Origin: JAJFTV01 sp964426355
Lineage (GTDB): Bacteria; Chloroflexota; Anaerolineae; Anaerolineales; Anaerolineaceae
Length of the DNA: 23,223 nt
Assembly (NCBI GenBank): GCA_964426355.1
Contig: CAYRRA010000051.1
Span: forward strand, 1-23,223
Direction of reading: 5' to 3'
Both the position numbers and the translations under genes were made by a program. Below, piece after piece: positions 1 to 7,836 of this stretch; the stretch's first letter is position 1, and each line of letters starts with the position of its first letter. The notes beneath the pieces were generated by a model that saw only the letters and a program-made list of their open reading frames with translations, searched no databases and had not been told where the DNA came from.

Positions 1-116
1 ATATTCATGCCGGGTTGATCGTGTAATCATCCATTTTTATTTTTTCTCGTACTGTTTGAAAAACTCCGTGCTTTAAGGAATCATTCGTGTAACAATCTTA
101 GTAAAGGATACAAACG
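1..116 (+). other. Leader upstream of the first sugar-ABC permease; no gene seen
   Basis: No convincing coding frame is visible here. The stretch is AT-rich with T-runs, and an AAAGGA ribosome-binding site lies about eight bases before the ATG at 117. A CUT1 transporter normally has its binding-protein gene just upstream of the permeases, so that gene may end before this window. This is inference from usual gene order, because the window starts too late to see it. Confidence 0.5.
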
Positions 117-1121
117 ATGGATGAGACAATTCTTACTCAAGCGTTGAACCAAAAAGTGATTCTCATTTTGATTGGGGGAGCCATTTTCATCGGTTTGGCG
201 ATATTGGCGGATCGTTTTCTCACACCACGTCTAAAACTCGGGCACCGCATGAGTTTTTATGGGTATATCTTTGCGGCGATCCCGTTTATCTATTTTGTCG
301 TGGTGATGATTGTACCGATGTTAAAAGCTTTTCAATTCTCCTTCTTGAAATACAATATTTTCAGCCCGGATAAGCCGTTCATCGGTTTTGAGAATTACCA
401 ATACTTGCTGAAAACCGAACTCTTTTCTAAATCACTGATCAATGCTTTTAAATTTGCTCTTTTCAGGGTGCCCGTCGTCATTACTTTGAGCCTGATCACC
501 GCTTTGATGTTTCAAAAGATCAAGCGCTACAAGAACTTCTTGCGTACCCTCATGCTGCTCCCTTTTATGACATCAGGCGTGGCGTTGGGGTGGATTTTTA
601 TCTTCCTGTATTCACGCCAGGGACCCATCTTTGCCATCTTGAAAGACTTTGGGGTGACCGATACGAAGGCGCTTTTGCTGCTCAATGTGGATACCGCATT
701 GTACGCCATCGCCTTTGTGTCTGCCTGGGGGTCGATTGGGTACTACACGCTGTTATTCACAGTAGGGTTGGATGCCATCCCTGAGGAGGTTTATGACGCT
801 GCCAGGGTGGATGGCGCCAGCGGTTGGAAACTATTCTGGAAAATCACCTGGCCCCTTTTGAACCCCACGCTGGTGCTGATTTCCATCCTCGCGGTCACCG
901 CATCCCTCAAAAACTTCGATCTGATCCGGACGATGTCAGGCAGCAATGGAACAGGAGGTCCAATGAACAGCACATTGACCATGCCACTCTTCATCTATAT
1001 GGAGGCGTTTACCCGGCTCAACATGGGCAGGGCGGCAGCCATCACGGTGGTGTTCTTCTTGATCATCCTGGTCATCACATTAATCCAGCTCAAGGTAACC
1101 CAGAGAGATATTCAATATTAA
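117..1121 (+). CDS. CUT1-type carbohydrate ABC transporter permease, MalF/UgpA-like
   Basis: This is an inner-membrane permease subunit of a sugar-type ABC importer, paired with the next gene as the two-permease core. The 334-residue protein is very hydrophobic. The binding-protein-dependent permease signature (EAA loop, AARVDGASGWKLFWKITWPL) starts near residue 223 and is the site that docks the ATPase. An extra helix at about residues 13-32 precedes the usual first helix (about 50-70), which explains a length slightly above the usual 290-310. The ATG at 117 follows AAAGGA at a good distance. The gene ends two bases before the first possible start of its partner, so the two are translated together. 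CUT1 systems move oligosaccharides, glycerol-phosphate or glycosides. The substrate cannot be read from the permease, but the peptidase and glycosidase neighbours suggest a glycosylated compound. No ATPase is encoded nearby. Confidence 0.93.
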   Translation: MDETILTQALNQKVILILIGGAIFIGLAILADRFLTPRLKLGHRMSFYGYIFAAIPFIYFVVVMIVPMLKAFQFSFLKYNIFSPDKPFIGFENYQYLLKTELFSKSLINAFKFALFRVPVVITLSLITALMFQKIKRYKNFLRTLMLLPFMTSGVALGWIFIFLYSRQGPIFAILKDFGVTDTKALLLLNVDTALYAIAFVSAWGSIGYYTLLFTVGLDAIPEEVYDAARVDGASGWKLFWKITWPLLNPTLVLISILAVTASLKNFDLIRTMSGSNGTGGPMNSTLTMPLFIYMEAFTRLNMGRAAAITVVFFLIILVITLIQLKVTQRDIQY

Positions 1122-1132
1122 GGATGTGGAAA

Positions 1133-2017
1133 ATGAGTACACAAATATTAGAAAAGCAACATAAAGAACGGGTTCGCCGTAATCGATTATCCAATACCCT
1201 GACGAAATCGTTTGCGTATACCTGGTTGATATTGCTGGGTTTTTCGACGGTTTTCCCATACTTTTATATGCTGTCCACATCGCTAAAGCCAAAATCGGAA
1301 CTGATTTTTTACAAGCTCTTACCCATGCACCCAACGATTGAAAACTATATTCACGTGCTGACAAAATGGCAGTACGGAACATGGTTCTTCAACTCCATCA
1401 TCGTTACGCTCATTACCGTTGCGAGCACACTGCTGTTTTGTTCTTTGTGTGGATATGCTTTATCAAAATTCCAGTTTCCGGGAAGGAATCTCTTCTTCAT
1501 TTTGATTTTGGCAACCATTATGGTTCCGGGAGAGATGTTGTTGATCCCCTGGTACGTGAGCGCATTCAACCTGGATATTGTCGATTCACTGACCGGGCTC
1601 ATCTTTCCGGGGATGATGGGTGCATTTGGCGTGTTTGTGATGCGCCAGGCATTCATGAATGTCCCGAATGAACTCATCGACGCTGCCCGCGTGGACGGGG
1701 TAACTGAGTTGGGGATTTTCTTCAAGATCGTTCTGCCCTTAACCAGCGGGGCAATGGCTGCGCTGGGCGTCCTCACTGCGCTGGGAACCTGGAATGACTA
1801 TTTCTGGCCCCTCATCATTATGCAGTCCGTTGACCGGTACACGCTTCAACTGGGTATGATGCACGCAGCCACAACCGACGCCACCAATGAGGTTATCACA
1901 AACTGGAGCGTAATCATGACCTCCACCTCCATCGCTTCTCTCCCCATGTTGGTCCTGGTGGTTCTGCTGCAGAAATACTTTGTGAAGGGCATAGCGTTAA
2001 GCGGTTTGAAACGCTGA
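1133..2017 (+). CDS. CUT1-type carbohydrate ABC transporter permease, MalG/UgpE-like
   Basis: This is the second permease of the same importer, 294 residues, the normal MalG-family length. The EAA loop (NELIDAARVDGVTELGIFFKIVLPL) starts near residue 179, and a helix-rich core with the family-typical LGTWNDYFWPL follows. The reading frame stays open far upstream to 824, but that extension overlaps the first permease in another frame and looks like a shadow. AAGGA at 1120-1124 lies eight bases before the ATG at 1133. An in-frame ATG at 1124 is possible but overlaps that ribosome-binding site. The protein should form a heterodimer with the upstream permease and share an ATPase encoded elsewhere, as MsiK-type systems do. 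That last point is inference. Confidence 0.93.
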   Translation: MSTQILEKQHKERVRRNRLSNTLTKSFAYTWLILLGFSTVFPYFYMLSTSLKPKSELIFYKLLPMHPTIENYIHVLTKWQYGTWFFNSIIVTLITVASTLLFCSLCGYALSKFQFPGRNLFFILILATIMVPGEMLLIPWYVSAFNLDIVDSLTGLIFPGMMGAFGVFVMRQAFMNVPNELIDAARVDGVTELGIFFKIVLPLTSGAMAALGVLTALGTWNDYFWPLIIMQSVDRYTLQLGMMHAATTDATNEVITNWSVIMTSTSIASLPMLVLVVLLQKYFVKGIALSGLKR

Positions 2018-2077
2018 AATGTTGTCCTGACGTTTTTAATGAGTTCGATATACACCTGTTTTTTTTCAGGAGGCGTT

Positions 2078-3076
2078 GTGGATAGTCAAAAATTTCACCA
2101 GGAAATACTGGTTTGGGATGCACACAGGGACCTGCATTATGAGATGCCGTTAAACGAACGCTTTTTACAACGCCGGTTGTGTAATATCGATTTACACCTG
2201 CCTTTGCTCAAGCAAGGGGGTATGGATGTTCAAACGTATGCGTTTTGTTATGCCACGTCAATCGGTGAACCGCCGGGGGTGCAGGCGATTGCTGACATTG
2301 AAAAAACGTTGGTTGAAATGGAAACCCATGCCGGTGAAATTACGCCTGTTCGAACCGTGGAAGAAGCGCTGCAAGCAAAGCAAAGCGGGAAGATTGCAGC
2401 TTTTTTCAGCTTTGAAGGTGCCGAGCCTATTGGAGAAGACTTGTGGCTACTGCGGTTCTTCTACCGTATGGGTTTCCGCGCCATGGGGCTGACCTGGAAT
2501 TTCCGCAACATGCTGGCAGATGGAGGCTATGAAGGGCGTGAAGGGTACGGGCTTTCGCAATTTGGCAGGCAGGTTGTGCAGGAGATGAACCGCCTGGGCA
2601 TGGTGGTAGACCTGGCACACCTCTCGCCGCAGTCGATGCTGGATGTGATGGCAGTCAGCGAGCAGCCGGTCATTCATTCGCATGGCGGGATACGCGCCTT
2701 GAACCCCAACCACCCGCGCACCCTGGATGACGCCATGTTGGAACGGATCGCCCAGACAGGCGGGGTATTTTGTGTAACCACCGTCCCGGCAGCCCTGGTT
2801 AGCGGTCGAAAAGCGGTGTTCGAGGATTTTCTAAAAGCCATTGATTACGCCGTCCGCCTGGTTGGCGAGGATCACGTTGGGCTGGGCGCTGATTTCGATG
2901 TGTACCAGAGCCACCTGGATGCGCCGGTTGGTGAATGGGTGGAAGGACTGGAAGAAGTAGATCGGTGGGAGAAAGTGACCGACGGATTACTGAAGCGCGG
3001 TCATTCGCCGGATGTTGTCCGGAAAGTAATGGGCGGAAACCTCGCCAGGGTCTATAAAAAAGTGATTGGCAGGTAA
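2078..3076 (+). CDS. Membrane-dipeptidase (peptidase M19) family zinc hydrolase
   Basis: M19 enzymes cleave dipeptides, including D-residue dipeptides and Cys-Gly conjugates, with two zinc ions. The metal ligands are in place: H16 and D18 in WDAHRDLH, the bridging E113 in FSFEGAE, H181 in DLAHLS and H202 in HSHGG. The 21-residue spacing between the last two equals that of human renal dipeptidase (H198 and H219). D272 in GLGADFD corresponds to the catalytic Asp, and the C-terminus has the usual GGNLARVYKKV. I chose the GTG at 2078 because a perfect AGGAGG (2068-2073) precedes it by four bases, the same spacing as at the M24 gene downstream, and because the protein then begins right before the first metal motif. 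The in-frame ATG at 2039 has no ribosome-binding site and would add 13 unlikely residues. There is no signal peptide or anchor, so a cytoplasmic enzyme is expected. It sits 60 bases after the permeases and 11 before the amidohydrolase. Confidence 0.9.
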   Translation: MDSQKFHQEILVWDAHRDLHYEMPLNERFLQRRLCNIDLHLPLLKQGGMDVQTYAFCYATSIGEPPGVQAIADIEKTLVEMETHAGEITPVRTVEEALQAKQSGKIAAFFSFEGAEPIGEDLWLLRFFYRMGFRAMGLTWNFRNMLADGGYEGREGYGLSQFGRQVVQEMNRLGMVVDLAHLSPQSMLDVMAVSEQPVIHSHGGIRALNPNHPRTLDDAMLERIAQTGGVFCVTTVPAALVSGRKAVFEDFLKAIDYAVRLVGEDHVGLGADFDVYQSHLDAPVGEWVEGLEEVDRWEKVTDGLLKRGHSPDVVRKVMGGNLARVYKKVIGR

Positions 3077-3087
3077 AGGAAGACAAA

Positions 3088-4338
3088 ATGAAAGTCTTAA
3101 ACGCCGGTCTGTTGATCGATGGCACTGGGACATTGCGTGAGAATGTGCGCCTTTTCATTGATAAGGGAAAAATTTCCGCAATAGAAGAACTGCACAATAC
3201 GGCTGTGCCCGACGGCTGTGAGGTGATCTCAGCCGGGGGGTCTTGCGTGATGCCCGGGATGATCGACAGTCACGTTCATATCGCATTTAGTGCAGAAGAT
3301 AGCTCCATACCGGTGTGGGGAGAGAACAGGGTTACTGAAATGCTGCCGGGAACGCTTGCTTACCTGGCGTTTCTCAATGCAACCGCGGATCTTCAGGCGG
3401 GTTTCACATCCATCCGCGATATGCATTGTTTTGACTTTGTAGATATTTCCCTGCGGGATATGATTAACTCAGGAAAGCTCCCTGGTCCGCGCATTTCTGC
3501 CAGTGGATATGGGCTGACCTCAACGAACGGTCACATGGATTCAACCAAAGGACTGCGACCGGATCTTCAGTTTTGTGGTCGTTTCAACAATGTTGTTGAC
3601 AGTGTGGATGAAGCCCGCAAAGCGGTGCGCAGCCTGGTGAAAATGGGGGTAGATCATATCAAGATCAACGTTGGGCGCGGACATCGCGGCATACAGAACA
3701 AGCTGATTTTCGCACCTGAAATGCAGTTGGAGGTCATCCAGGCGATTTGCCAGGAAGCGCATTATGCCGGGCGCAAGGTGGCTGCTCACAGCCTGGGCGG
3801 CTTGGGCGAGCTATGGGCGGTACAGGCAGGCGTTGACAGCCTGGAGCACGCTCATTTTGTGGATGACGAAACCTTGAGGTTGATGGCGGAAAAGGGAACT
3901 TACCTGCTGCCCACTATGACGCATTGTGTACGCAATGCGGAGGCTGTGCGGAAGAAGTATGGCGACATGCCTCACGAGGAAGACTTCATGGAGTTTGCTT
4001 ATCGCTCGATGTACAACATGCTGGAAAAGGCGAAGAAGTTCGGCGTGAGAATTGGGCTGAGCACCGATGCGGGTGCAGACCTGGTGCCACATGGAAGCAA
4101 TGCGGCTGAGCTGGAATACCTGGTGACGGCGGGTTTTTCCCCCATGCAAGCCATCATCGCTGCCACGCAGACCGGCGCAGAGGTGATGGGGCTCCCGGAC
4201 GAAATCGGCACGCTGCAAAAAGGCAAAGCAGCCGATCTGCTGGTCATCGCTGGGAACCCATTAGAGGATATTCGTTTGCTGCAGGATAAAAGCAAATTGA
4301 TCCATATCATGAAAGGAGGGGAATTCATTAAGCTGTAA
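3088..4338 (+). CDS. Metal-dependent amidohydrolase, prolidase/imidazolonepropionase-like
   Basis: This is an amidohydrolase-superfamily enzyme of 416 residues with the expected layout. A small beta domain at the N-terminus holds LIDGTGT. MPGMIDSHVH gives metal ligands H62 and H64. K192 in HIKINVGRG is a candidate carboxylated bridging lysine, followed by H234 in AAHSLGG, LEHAHF (254/256) and D327 in STDAGA. The C-terminal strand reads GTLQKGKAADLLVIAGNPLEDI. This subgroup contains bacterial Xaa-Pro dipeptidases and L-Arg/L-Lys carboxypeptidases of the Sgx9260/Cc2672 type, as well as imidazolonepropionase. The peptidase setting favours a dipeptide or N-acyl-amino-acid substrate. There is no signal peptide. 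The start at 3088 follows AAGGAAG closely and lies 11 bases after the M19 stop, so the gene is in the same operon. The exact substrate is not readable from sequence. Confidence 0.88.
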   Translation: MKVLNAGLLIDGTGTLRENVRLFIDKGKISAIEELHNTAVPDGCEVISAGGSCVMPGMIDSHVHIAFSAEDSSIPVWGENRVTEMLPGTLAYLAFLNATADLQAGFTSIRDMHCFDFVDISLRDMINSGKLPGPRISASGYGLTSTNGHMDSTKGLRPDLQFCGRFNNVVDSVDEARKAVRSLVKMGVDHIKINVGRGHRGIQNKLIFAPEMQLEVIQAICQEAHYAGRKVAAHSLGGLGELWAVQAGVDSLEHAHFVDDETLRLMAEKGTYLLPTMTHCVRNAEAVRKKYGDMPHEEDFMEFAYRSMYNMLEKAKKFGVRIGLSTDAGADLVPHGSNAAELEYLVTAGFSPMQAIIAATQTGAEVMGLPDEIGTLQKGKAADLLVIAGNPLEDIRLLQDKSKLIHIMKGGEFIKL

Positions 4339-4394
4339 AAAGCTTGTTGACCCTTTTACCCGTTTGAAATGACATATTCACAACTGGAGGACAA

Positions 4395-5645
4395 ATGACC
4401 GTAACTACCCCAATTTTACCTTTGAGAAAACAGGATGATCTGATTTACAAAATCCTGGAACAGCGTTTTGAAACCATCCTGCCCCTTGCGATGAGAGAGG
4501 CAGGTATTGATATGTGGGTCATCCTGTGCCAGGAGGATGATCATGACCCCGTATTCAGGACGATGATCCCCTTCAACTGCTGGACGCCCATTCTGCAAAT
4601 GCTTGTATTTTATGACCGCGGCGAGCAGGGCATCGAACGAATTAACCTTTCGCAAACCAATATGATGAGTCTGTTTGACAGCCCCTGGACGGGACGCAAC
4701 CACTGGGAACAATGGGGCTTTTTAGCTGAAATGATCCGGCAGCGCAATCCGCAAAAGATTGGTTTGAATATTGGCAAGATTCAATGGGCTGCTGGCGGTT
4801 TAACGTATAACCTTTATCAGCAGTTTGTCGAGGCGATTGATCCGCAGTATCGTGAGCGCATCGTGGATGCCGAAGCAGCCTGCACCCGCTGGTTGGAGAC
4901 GTACTCCGATCTTGAGGTGGAGTATTACCCTTACGTTGTGGATATTGCCCATCAGATCATTGCACACTGTTTCAGCCGTGAAGCGATCATTCCCGGTGTA
5001 ACGACCACGATTGACCTGGAATGGGAATACTGGCAGACCGCTAATGATCTCGGTCTTGAAGTCTCCTTCAAGCCATTTTTCCGCATTCTGCGCAGCAATG
5101 CCGATCAACAGAAGCAACCGGTGACAGATTCTGTCATCCGGCGCGGGGATATGCTACACTGCGACGTGGGCATCCGCTACTTGCGGTTGTGTACCGATCA
5201 TCAGGAGAGTGCTTACGTACTAAAGGAAGGCGAGACAGATGCACCAGAAGGGTTGAAAAATCTGCTGGCTCAGGCAAATCGGCTTCAAAAGGTATTCATG
5301 AATGGTTTTCAAAAGGGAATGTCAGGCGATGAGATGCTGAAGGGCATGCTGGAGACCGCCAGGGCGCAATCCATACCCAACCCAAAAATATACTCCCATT
5401 CGCTTGGTTTGTATCTGCATGAGCCCGGTCCATTGATCGGTTTGCCCTGGGAGCAGGTCTCGAACCCGGGGCGGGGGGATGTGCGCCTTGTGTACAACTC
5501 AGGGTTTACGATGGAACTATCCATAGAGGATTTTGTGCCTGAATGGAATCAAAACATCCGGCTTGGTGCGGAACAGGATGTTTTATTCACCCAGAAGGGC
5601 TGCTGGGCAGTGGACGGCGTGCAAACCGAGCTGCATTTGATCTAA
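4395..5645 (+). CDS. M24 family metallopeptidase (Xaa-Pro aminopeptidase/prolidase-like)
   Basis: This has a pita-bread-fold dinuclear metallopeptidase domain in the C-terminal half. The five metal ligands can be placed: D257 and D268 (11 apart, as D260 and D271 in E. coli AMPP), H335, E374 in FTMELS and E393. H335 and H342, in HSLGLYLHEPGP, are seven residues apart like H354 and H361 of AMPP. The N-terminal half (about 1-200) is a creatinase/prolidase-type non-catalytic domain. Its sequence is less conserved, and the first metal motif reads CDVGIRYLRLCTDHQE rather than the common DxGxxxxGYxxDxTR, so the enzyme is a divergent branch. TGGAGG at 4385-4390 lies four bases before the ATG. No signal peptide is seen. 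Creatinase is a non-peptidase relative with the same fold, so a non-peptide C-N bond is an alternative target. Confidence 0.88.
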   Translation: MTVTTPILPLRKQDDLIYKILEQRFETILPLAMREAGIDMWVILCQEDDHDPVFRTMIPFNCWTPILQMLVFYDRGEQGIERINLSQTNMMSLFDSPWTGRNHWEQWGFLAEMIRQRNPQKIGLNIGKIQWAAGGLTYNLYQQFVEAIDPQYRERIVDAEAACTRWLETYSDLEVEYYPYVVDIAHQIIAHCFSREAIIPGVTTTIDLEWEYWQTANDLGLEVSFKPFFRILRSNADQQKQPVTDSVIRRGDMLHCDVGIRYLRLCTDHQESAYVLKEGETDAPEGLKNLLAQANRLQKVFMNGFQKGMSGDEMLKGMLETARAQSIPNPKIYSHSLGLYLHEPGPLIGLPWEQVSNPGRGDVRLVYNSGFTMELSIEDFVPEWNQNIRLGAEQDVLFTQKGCWAVDGVQTELHLI

Positions 5646-5655
5646 GGAGAGCGAA

Positions 5656-6759
5656 ATGAATACCCATAACTGGTTTGATTTTGTGCGCGTAGACAATCGA
5701 CGGCATACCCGCCGCGCATCCAGCTATTCCGTCACCGGAGACAACAAAGACCGGCTTTCCATCGTGCGCGGTGAGACAGCCACCTTGCTGGATGTAAAAG
5801 GAGCTGGTTGCATCACCCATATCTGGTTCACTTTGCACAGCATTGAACCGCATTATTTGCGGAAGCTGCTGCTCAAGATGTATTGGGACGACGAGCCCGA
5901 ACCGAGCGTATTGGTTCCGGTGGGTGATTTCTTCGGGATGGGTCATGCAGAAACCACCACTTATGTCTCGTTGCCGATGGTGATGGCGCCCCGCCAGGGG
6001 CATGGATTGAACTGCTACCTGCCCATGCCATTCCAGAAGAGCGCCCGCATTGAGGTGACCAGCGAGAACTTCGGAAGCGAAACCCGGCTGTACTACAACA
6101 TCGACTATGAAATGTGGGATGAACCCATCGGCGACCTGGGATATTTTCATGCCTGCTGGAAGCGGGTGAACCCGACAAACGGCGTTGTGGAAACCCCGGA
6201 TATGTCCGATTATTTTGTCACGCATTACGGCATCAATCTCAGTGACAAAGATAACTATTTGCTCATGGAGGCTGAAGGCTCCGGTCAGTACATCGGCTGC
6301 AACCTGAACATCCATAACTTGCGCGTCACCAAGGACGTGGGCAACTGGTACGGCGAGGGGGATGAGATGATCTTTATTGATGAAGATAACGAAGGTCAAC
6401 GCTGGCCCCCCACACTGCACGGCACTGGCACAGAAGACTATTTCAACACTGCCTGGGGTCCGGATATCAAGTTCTATTCACCGTTTTTTGGTCTGACCAA
6501 ACCAGGCGGAAAGGATTTCTCAGGAAAGATTTCCTGGTACCGGTGGCATCTAATTGAACCGGTACGCTTCAGCAGCTCCATTCGCGTCAGTATTGAGCAT
6601 GGTCATGCCAACCGGCGCTCCGATGATTTCAGCAGCACCGCATACTGGTATCAGACGGAGCCCCACAAACCGTTTGGCATCCTTCCTGTAGAAGAACGCC
6701 AACCGCGCGCTGACTTCCCTGAGATACCATTAGATGAGAACTTGCGGGATCAAATCTGA
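5656..6759 (+). CDS. DUF2961 / glycoside hydrolase family 172-like protein
   Basis: The 367-residue protein matches the DUF2961 family, now glycoside hydrolase family 172, whose studied members act on alpha-D-fructofuranosides, including difructose dianhydrides, and on alpha-D-arabinofuranosides. Family hallmarks are YSVTGDNKDRLSIVRGE near residues 25-41, then GAGCITHIWFT, the VPVGDFFGMGH motif, GTGTEDYFN (256-264, a conserved acidic motif probably in the active site) and SWYRWHLIEPVRF from 293. It is a single-domain form with no signal peptide, so it should work on imported material. It follows the M24 gene by ten bases with a strong AAGGAG, and it ends the first tightly packed block. A 277-residue frame on the opposite strand is a shadow. 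A furanosidase beside peptidases supports a sugar-amino-acid conjugate as the substrate, which is inference. Confidence 0.88.
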   Translation: MNTHNWFDFVRVDNRRHTRRASSYSVTGDNKDRLSIVRGETATLLDVKGAGCITHIWFTLHSIEPHYLRKLLLKMYWDDEPEPSVLVPVGDFFGMGHAETTTYVSLPMVMAPRQGHGLNCYLPMPFQKSARIEVTSENFGSETRLYYNIDYEMWDEPIGDLGYFHACWKRVNPTNGVVETPDMSDYFVTHYGINLSDKDNYLLMEAEGSGQYIGCNLNIHNLRVTKDVGNWYGEGDEMIFIDEDNEGQRWPPTLHGTGTEDYFNTAWGPDIKFYSPFFGLTKPGGKDFSGKISWYRWHLIEPVRFSSSIRVSIEHGHANRRSDDFSSTAYWYQTEPHKPFGILPVEERQPRADFPEIPLDENLRDQI

Positions 6760-7079
6760 TTGCGCCAGGATGTGTCCTGGGGATTTGGTTTGTCGAGAAC
6801 GGGTTGCCGCCAATACTCAGTTGGTTGCCAACCGGGTTTTGGGTGAAAAGCCTGCTCGTTAGAGCGATTCAAGGCAAGCGCCCACAGCAAACCATCGAAA
6901 CTGTTTTTTGACATCCATAGCGATTATGGAGAAACGGATGGTCATTCGATCCGTAGGATAAACGCGTCCCGGATGGGAAAAACAAGATGCATAAATGGAT
7001 AAGAATATTTGAGAACGTAGAGGGATCGTGATTGAAATCGATCCTGGATGGAAAAAAGCTTTATTGAAAGGAAAAAAAC
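6760..7079 (+). other. 320-base intergenic gap with two small hairpins; no gene
   Basis: I see no coding frame here. Right after the GH172 stop is CCAGGA-tgtg-TCCTGG (6765-6780), a perfect six-pair hairpin without a T-run, so it is at best a weak terminator or RNA-processing signal. A second hairpin, GGATCG (7023-7028) with CGATCC (7039-7044), sits in the leader of the next gene. A perfect -35 hexamer TTGACA occurs at 6908-6913, but no convincing -10 follows at 15-19 bases. The gap suggests that the last three genes of the cluster have their own promoter or a processed transcript. The sequence does not decide which. Confidence 0.45.
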
Positions 7080-7835
7080 ATGTCAGATCAACTTGATGTT
7101 CGCGTTCTTTTTGTTGGAGAGTCTGCTTTCCGGATTCACACTCACTACAAAGGCTTTGCCTGTTATGAAACCGTCTACTTGGGCGACAACCTGGATTTTT
7201 TCACGGACACCGTCCGAAAGGAGGGCATCGACCTGAATTTCATGCGCAATCATGAAGTCTCCGTCAAGTTCCCATTCACGCAGGAAGAACTGGCGGAGTA
7301 TGACGTTATCATCATCAGCGATGCGCCGGCTGATTCCTTTCTGCTGCATCCGAAAACGCTGGAGGGTGTGCGTTTCCCCAACCGTCTTAAACTCATCAAC
7401 GAGGTTGTGCGAGGCGGGAAAGGATTTTTAATGATCGGCGGCTGGATGTCATTCTGCGGGTTCCAGGGAAAGGCTCGCTATCAAATGTCGCCGCTGGTGG
7501 ATATCCTTCCGGTGAAGATGTGCACATACGATGACCGCAGCGAAATGCCGGATGGGGTTACACCGGATGTGCTCGTCCCGGATCATCCCGTTCTGCAGGG
7601 CATCCCAGGTGACTGGCCCTTCTTTTTGGGTTATAACAAGCTTTTTCCCCATCACGGGTCTGAACTGATGCGGATCAATGATGACCCATTCCTGGTGGTC
7701 GATACGGTGGGTGAGGGGCGGGTGGCTGCATTTGCCTCGGACTGCCTGCCGCATTGGGGTTCAAAAGAATTTTGTGCCTGGGAGTACTATTCACGCTTTT
7801 GGGGTCAGCTCATCCGCTGGCTTGCGAAAAAATGA
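7080..7835 (+). CDS. PF07090-like (DUF1355) class I glutamine-amidotransferase-fold protein
   Basis: The 251-residue protein opens with a Rossmann-like strand (VRVLFVGES), followed by YDVIIISDAPADSFLL, LINEVVRGGKGFLMIGGWMSFCGFQG (about 109-129), a DILPV segment, and late strands ending in GEGRVAAFASDCLPHWG. This is the layout of the GATase1-like family PF07090, which includes Salmonella STM1381 and whose function is unknown. The nucleophile-elbow position of true glutamine amidotransferases (GxCxG) reads GGWMS here. A cysteine occurs only three to four residues later (C126), so ammonia transfer from glutamine is unlikely. AAAGGA at 7067-7072 sets the start at 7080. The stop is separated from the next gene's ATG by one base, a coupled pair with the PLP enzyme, so the two may act on the same intermediate. 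Confidence 0.75.
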   Translation: MSDQLDVRVLFVGESAFRIHTHYKGFACYETVYLGDNLDFFTDTVRKEGIDLNFMRNHEVSVKFPFTQEELAEYDVIIISDAPADSFLLHPKTLEGVRFPNRLKLINEVVRGGKGFLMIGGWMSFCGFQGKARYQMSPLVDILPVKMCTYDDRSEMPDGVTPDVLVPDHPVLQGIPGDWPFFLGYNKLFPHHGSELMRINDDPFLVVDTVGEGRVAAFASDCLPHWGSKEFCAWEYYSRFWGQLIRWLAKK

Positions 7836-7836
7836 G

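Noticed and set aside
824..1132. Upstream extension of the second permease frame
   Set aside because: It overlaps the first permease in another frame and its translation is His/Pro/Gln-rich, unlike a permease. AAGGA supports the start at 1133.
5587..6420. Long open frame (277 codons) on the minus strand
   Set aside because: It is antisense to the well-supported GH172 gene, with low-complexity composition and no recognisable motif. It is a shadow of codon bias on the other strand.
6765..6780. CCAGGA-tgtg-TCCTGG hairpin as terminator of the first gene block
   Set aside because: The stem is short and no T-run follows. It is recorded only as part of the gap.
6908..6913. Perfect -35 hexamer TTGACA before the PF07090 gene
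   Set aside because: No acceptable -10 lies at 15-19 bases, so I do not call a promoter.
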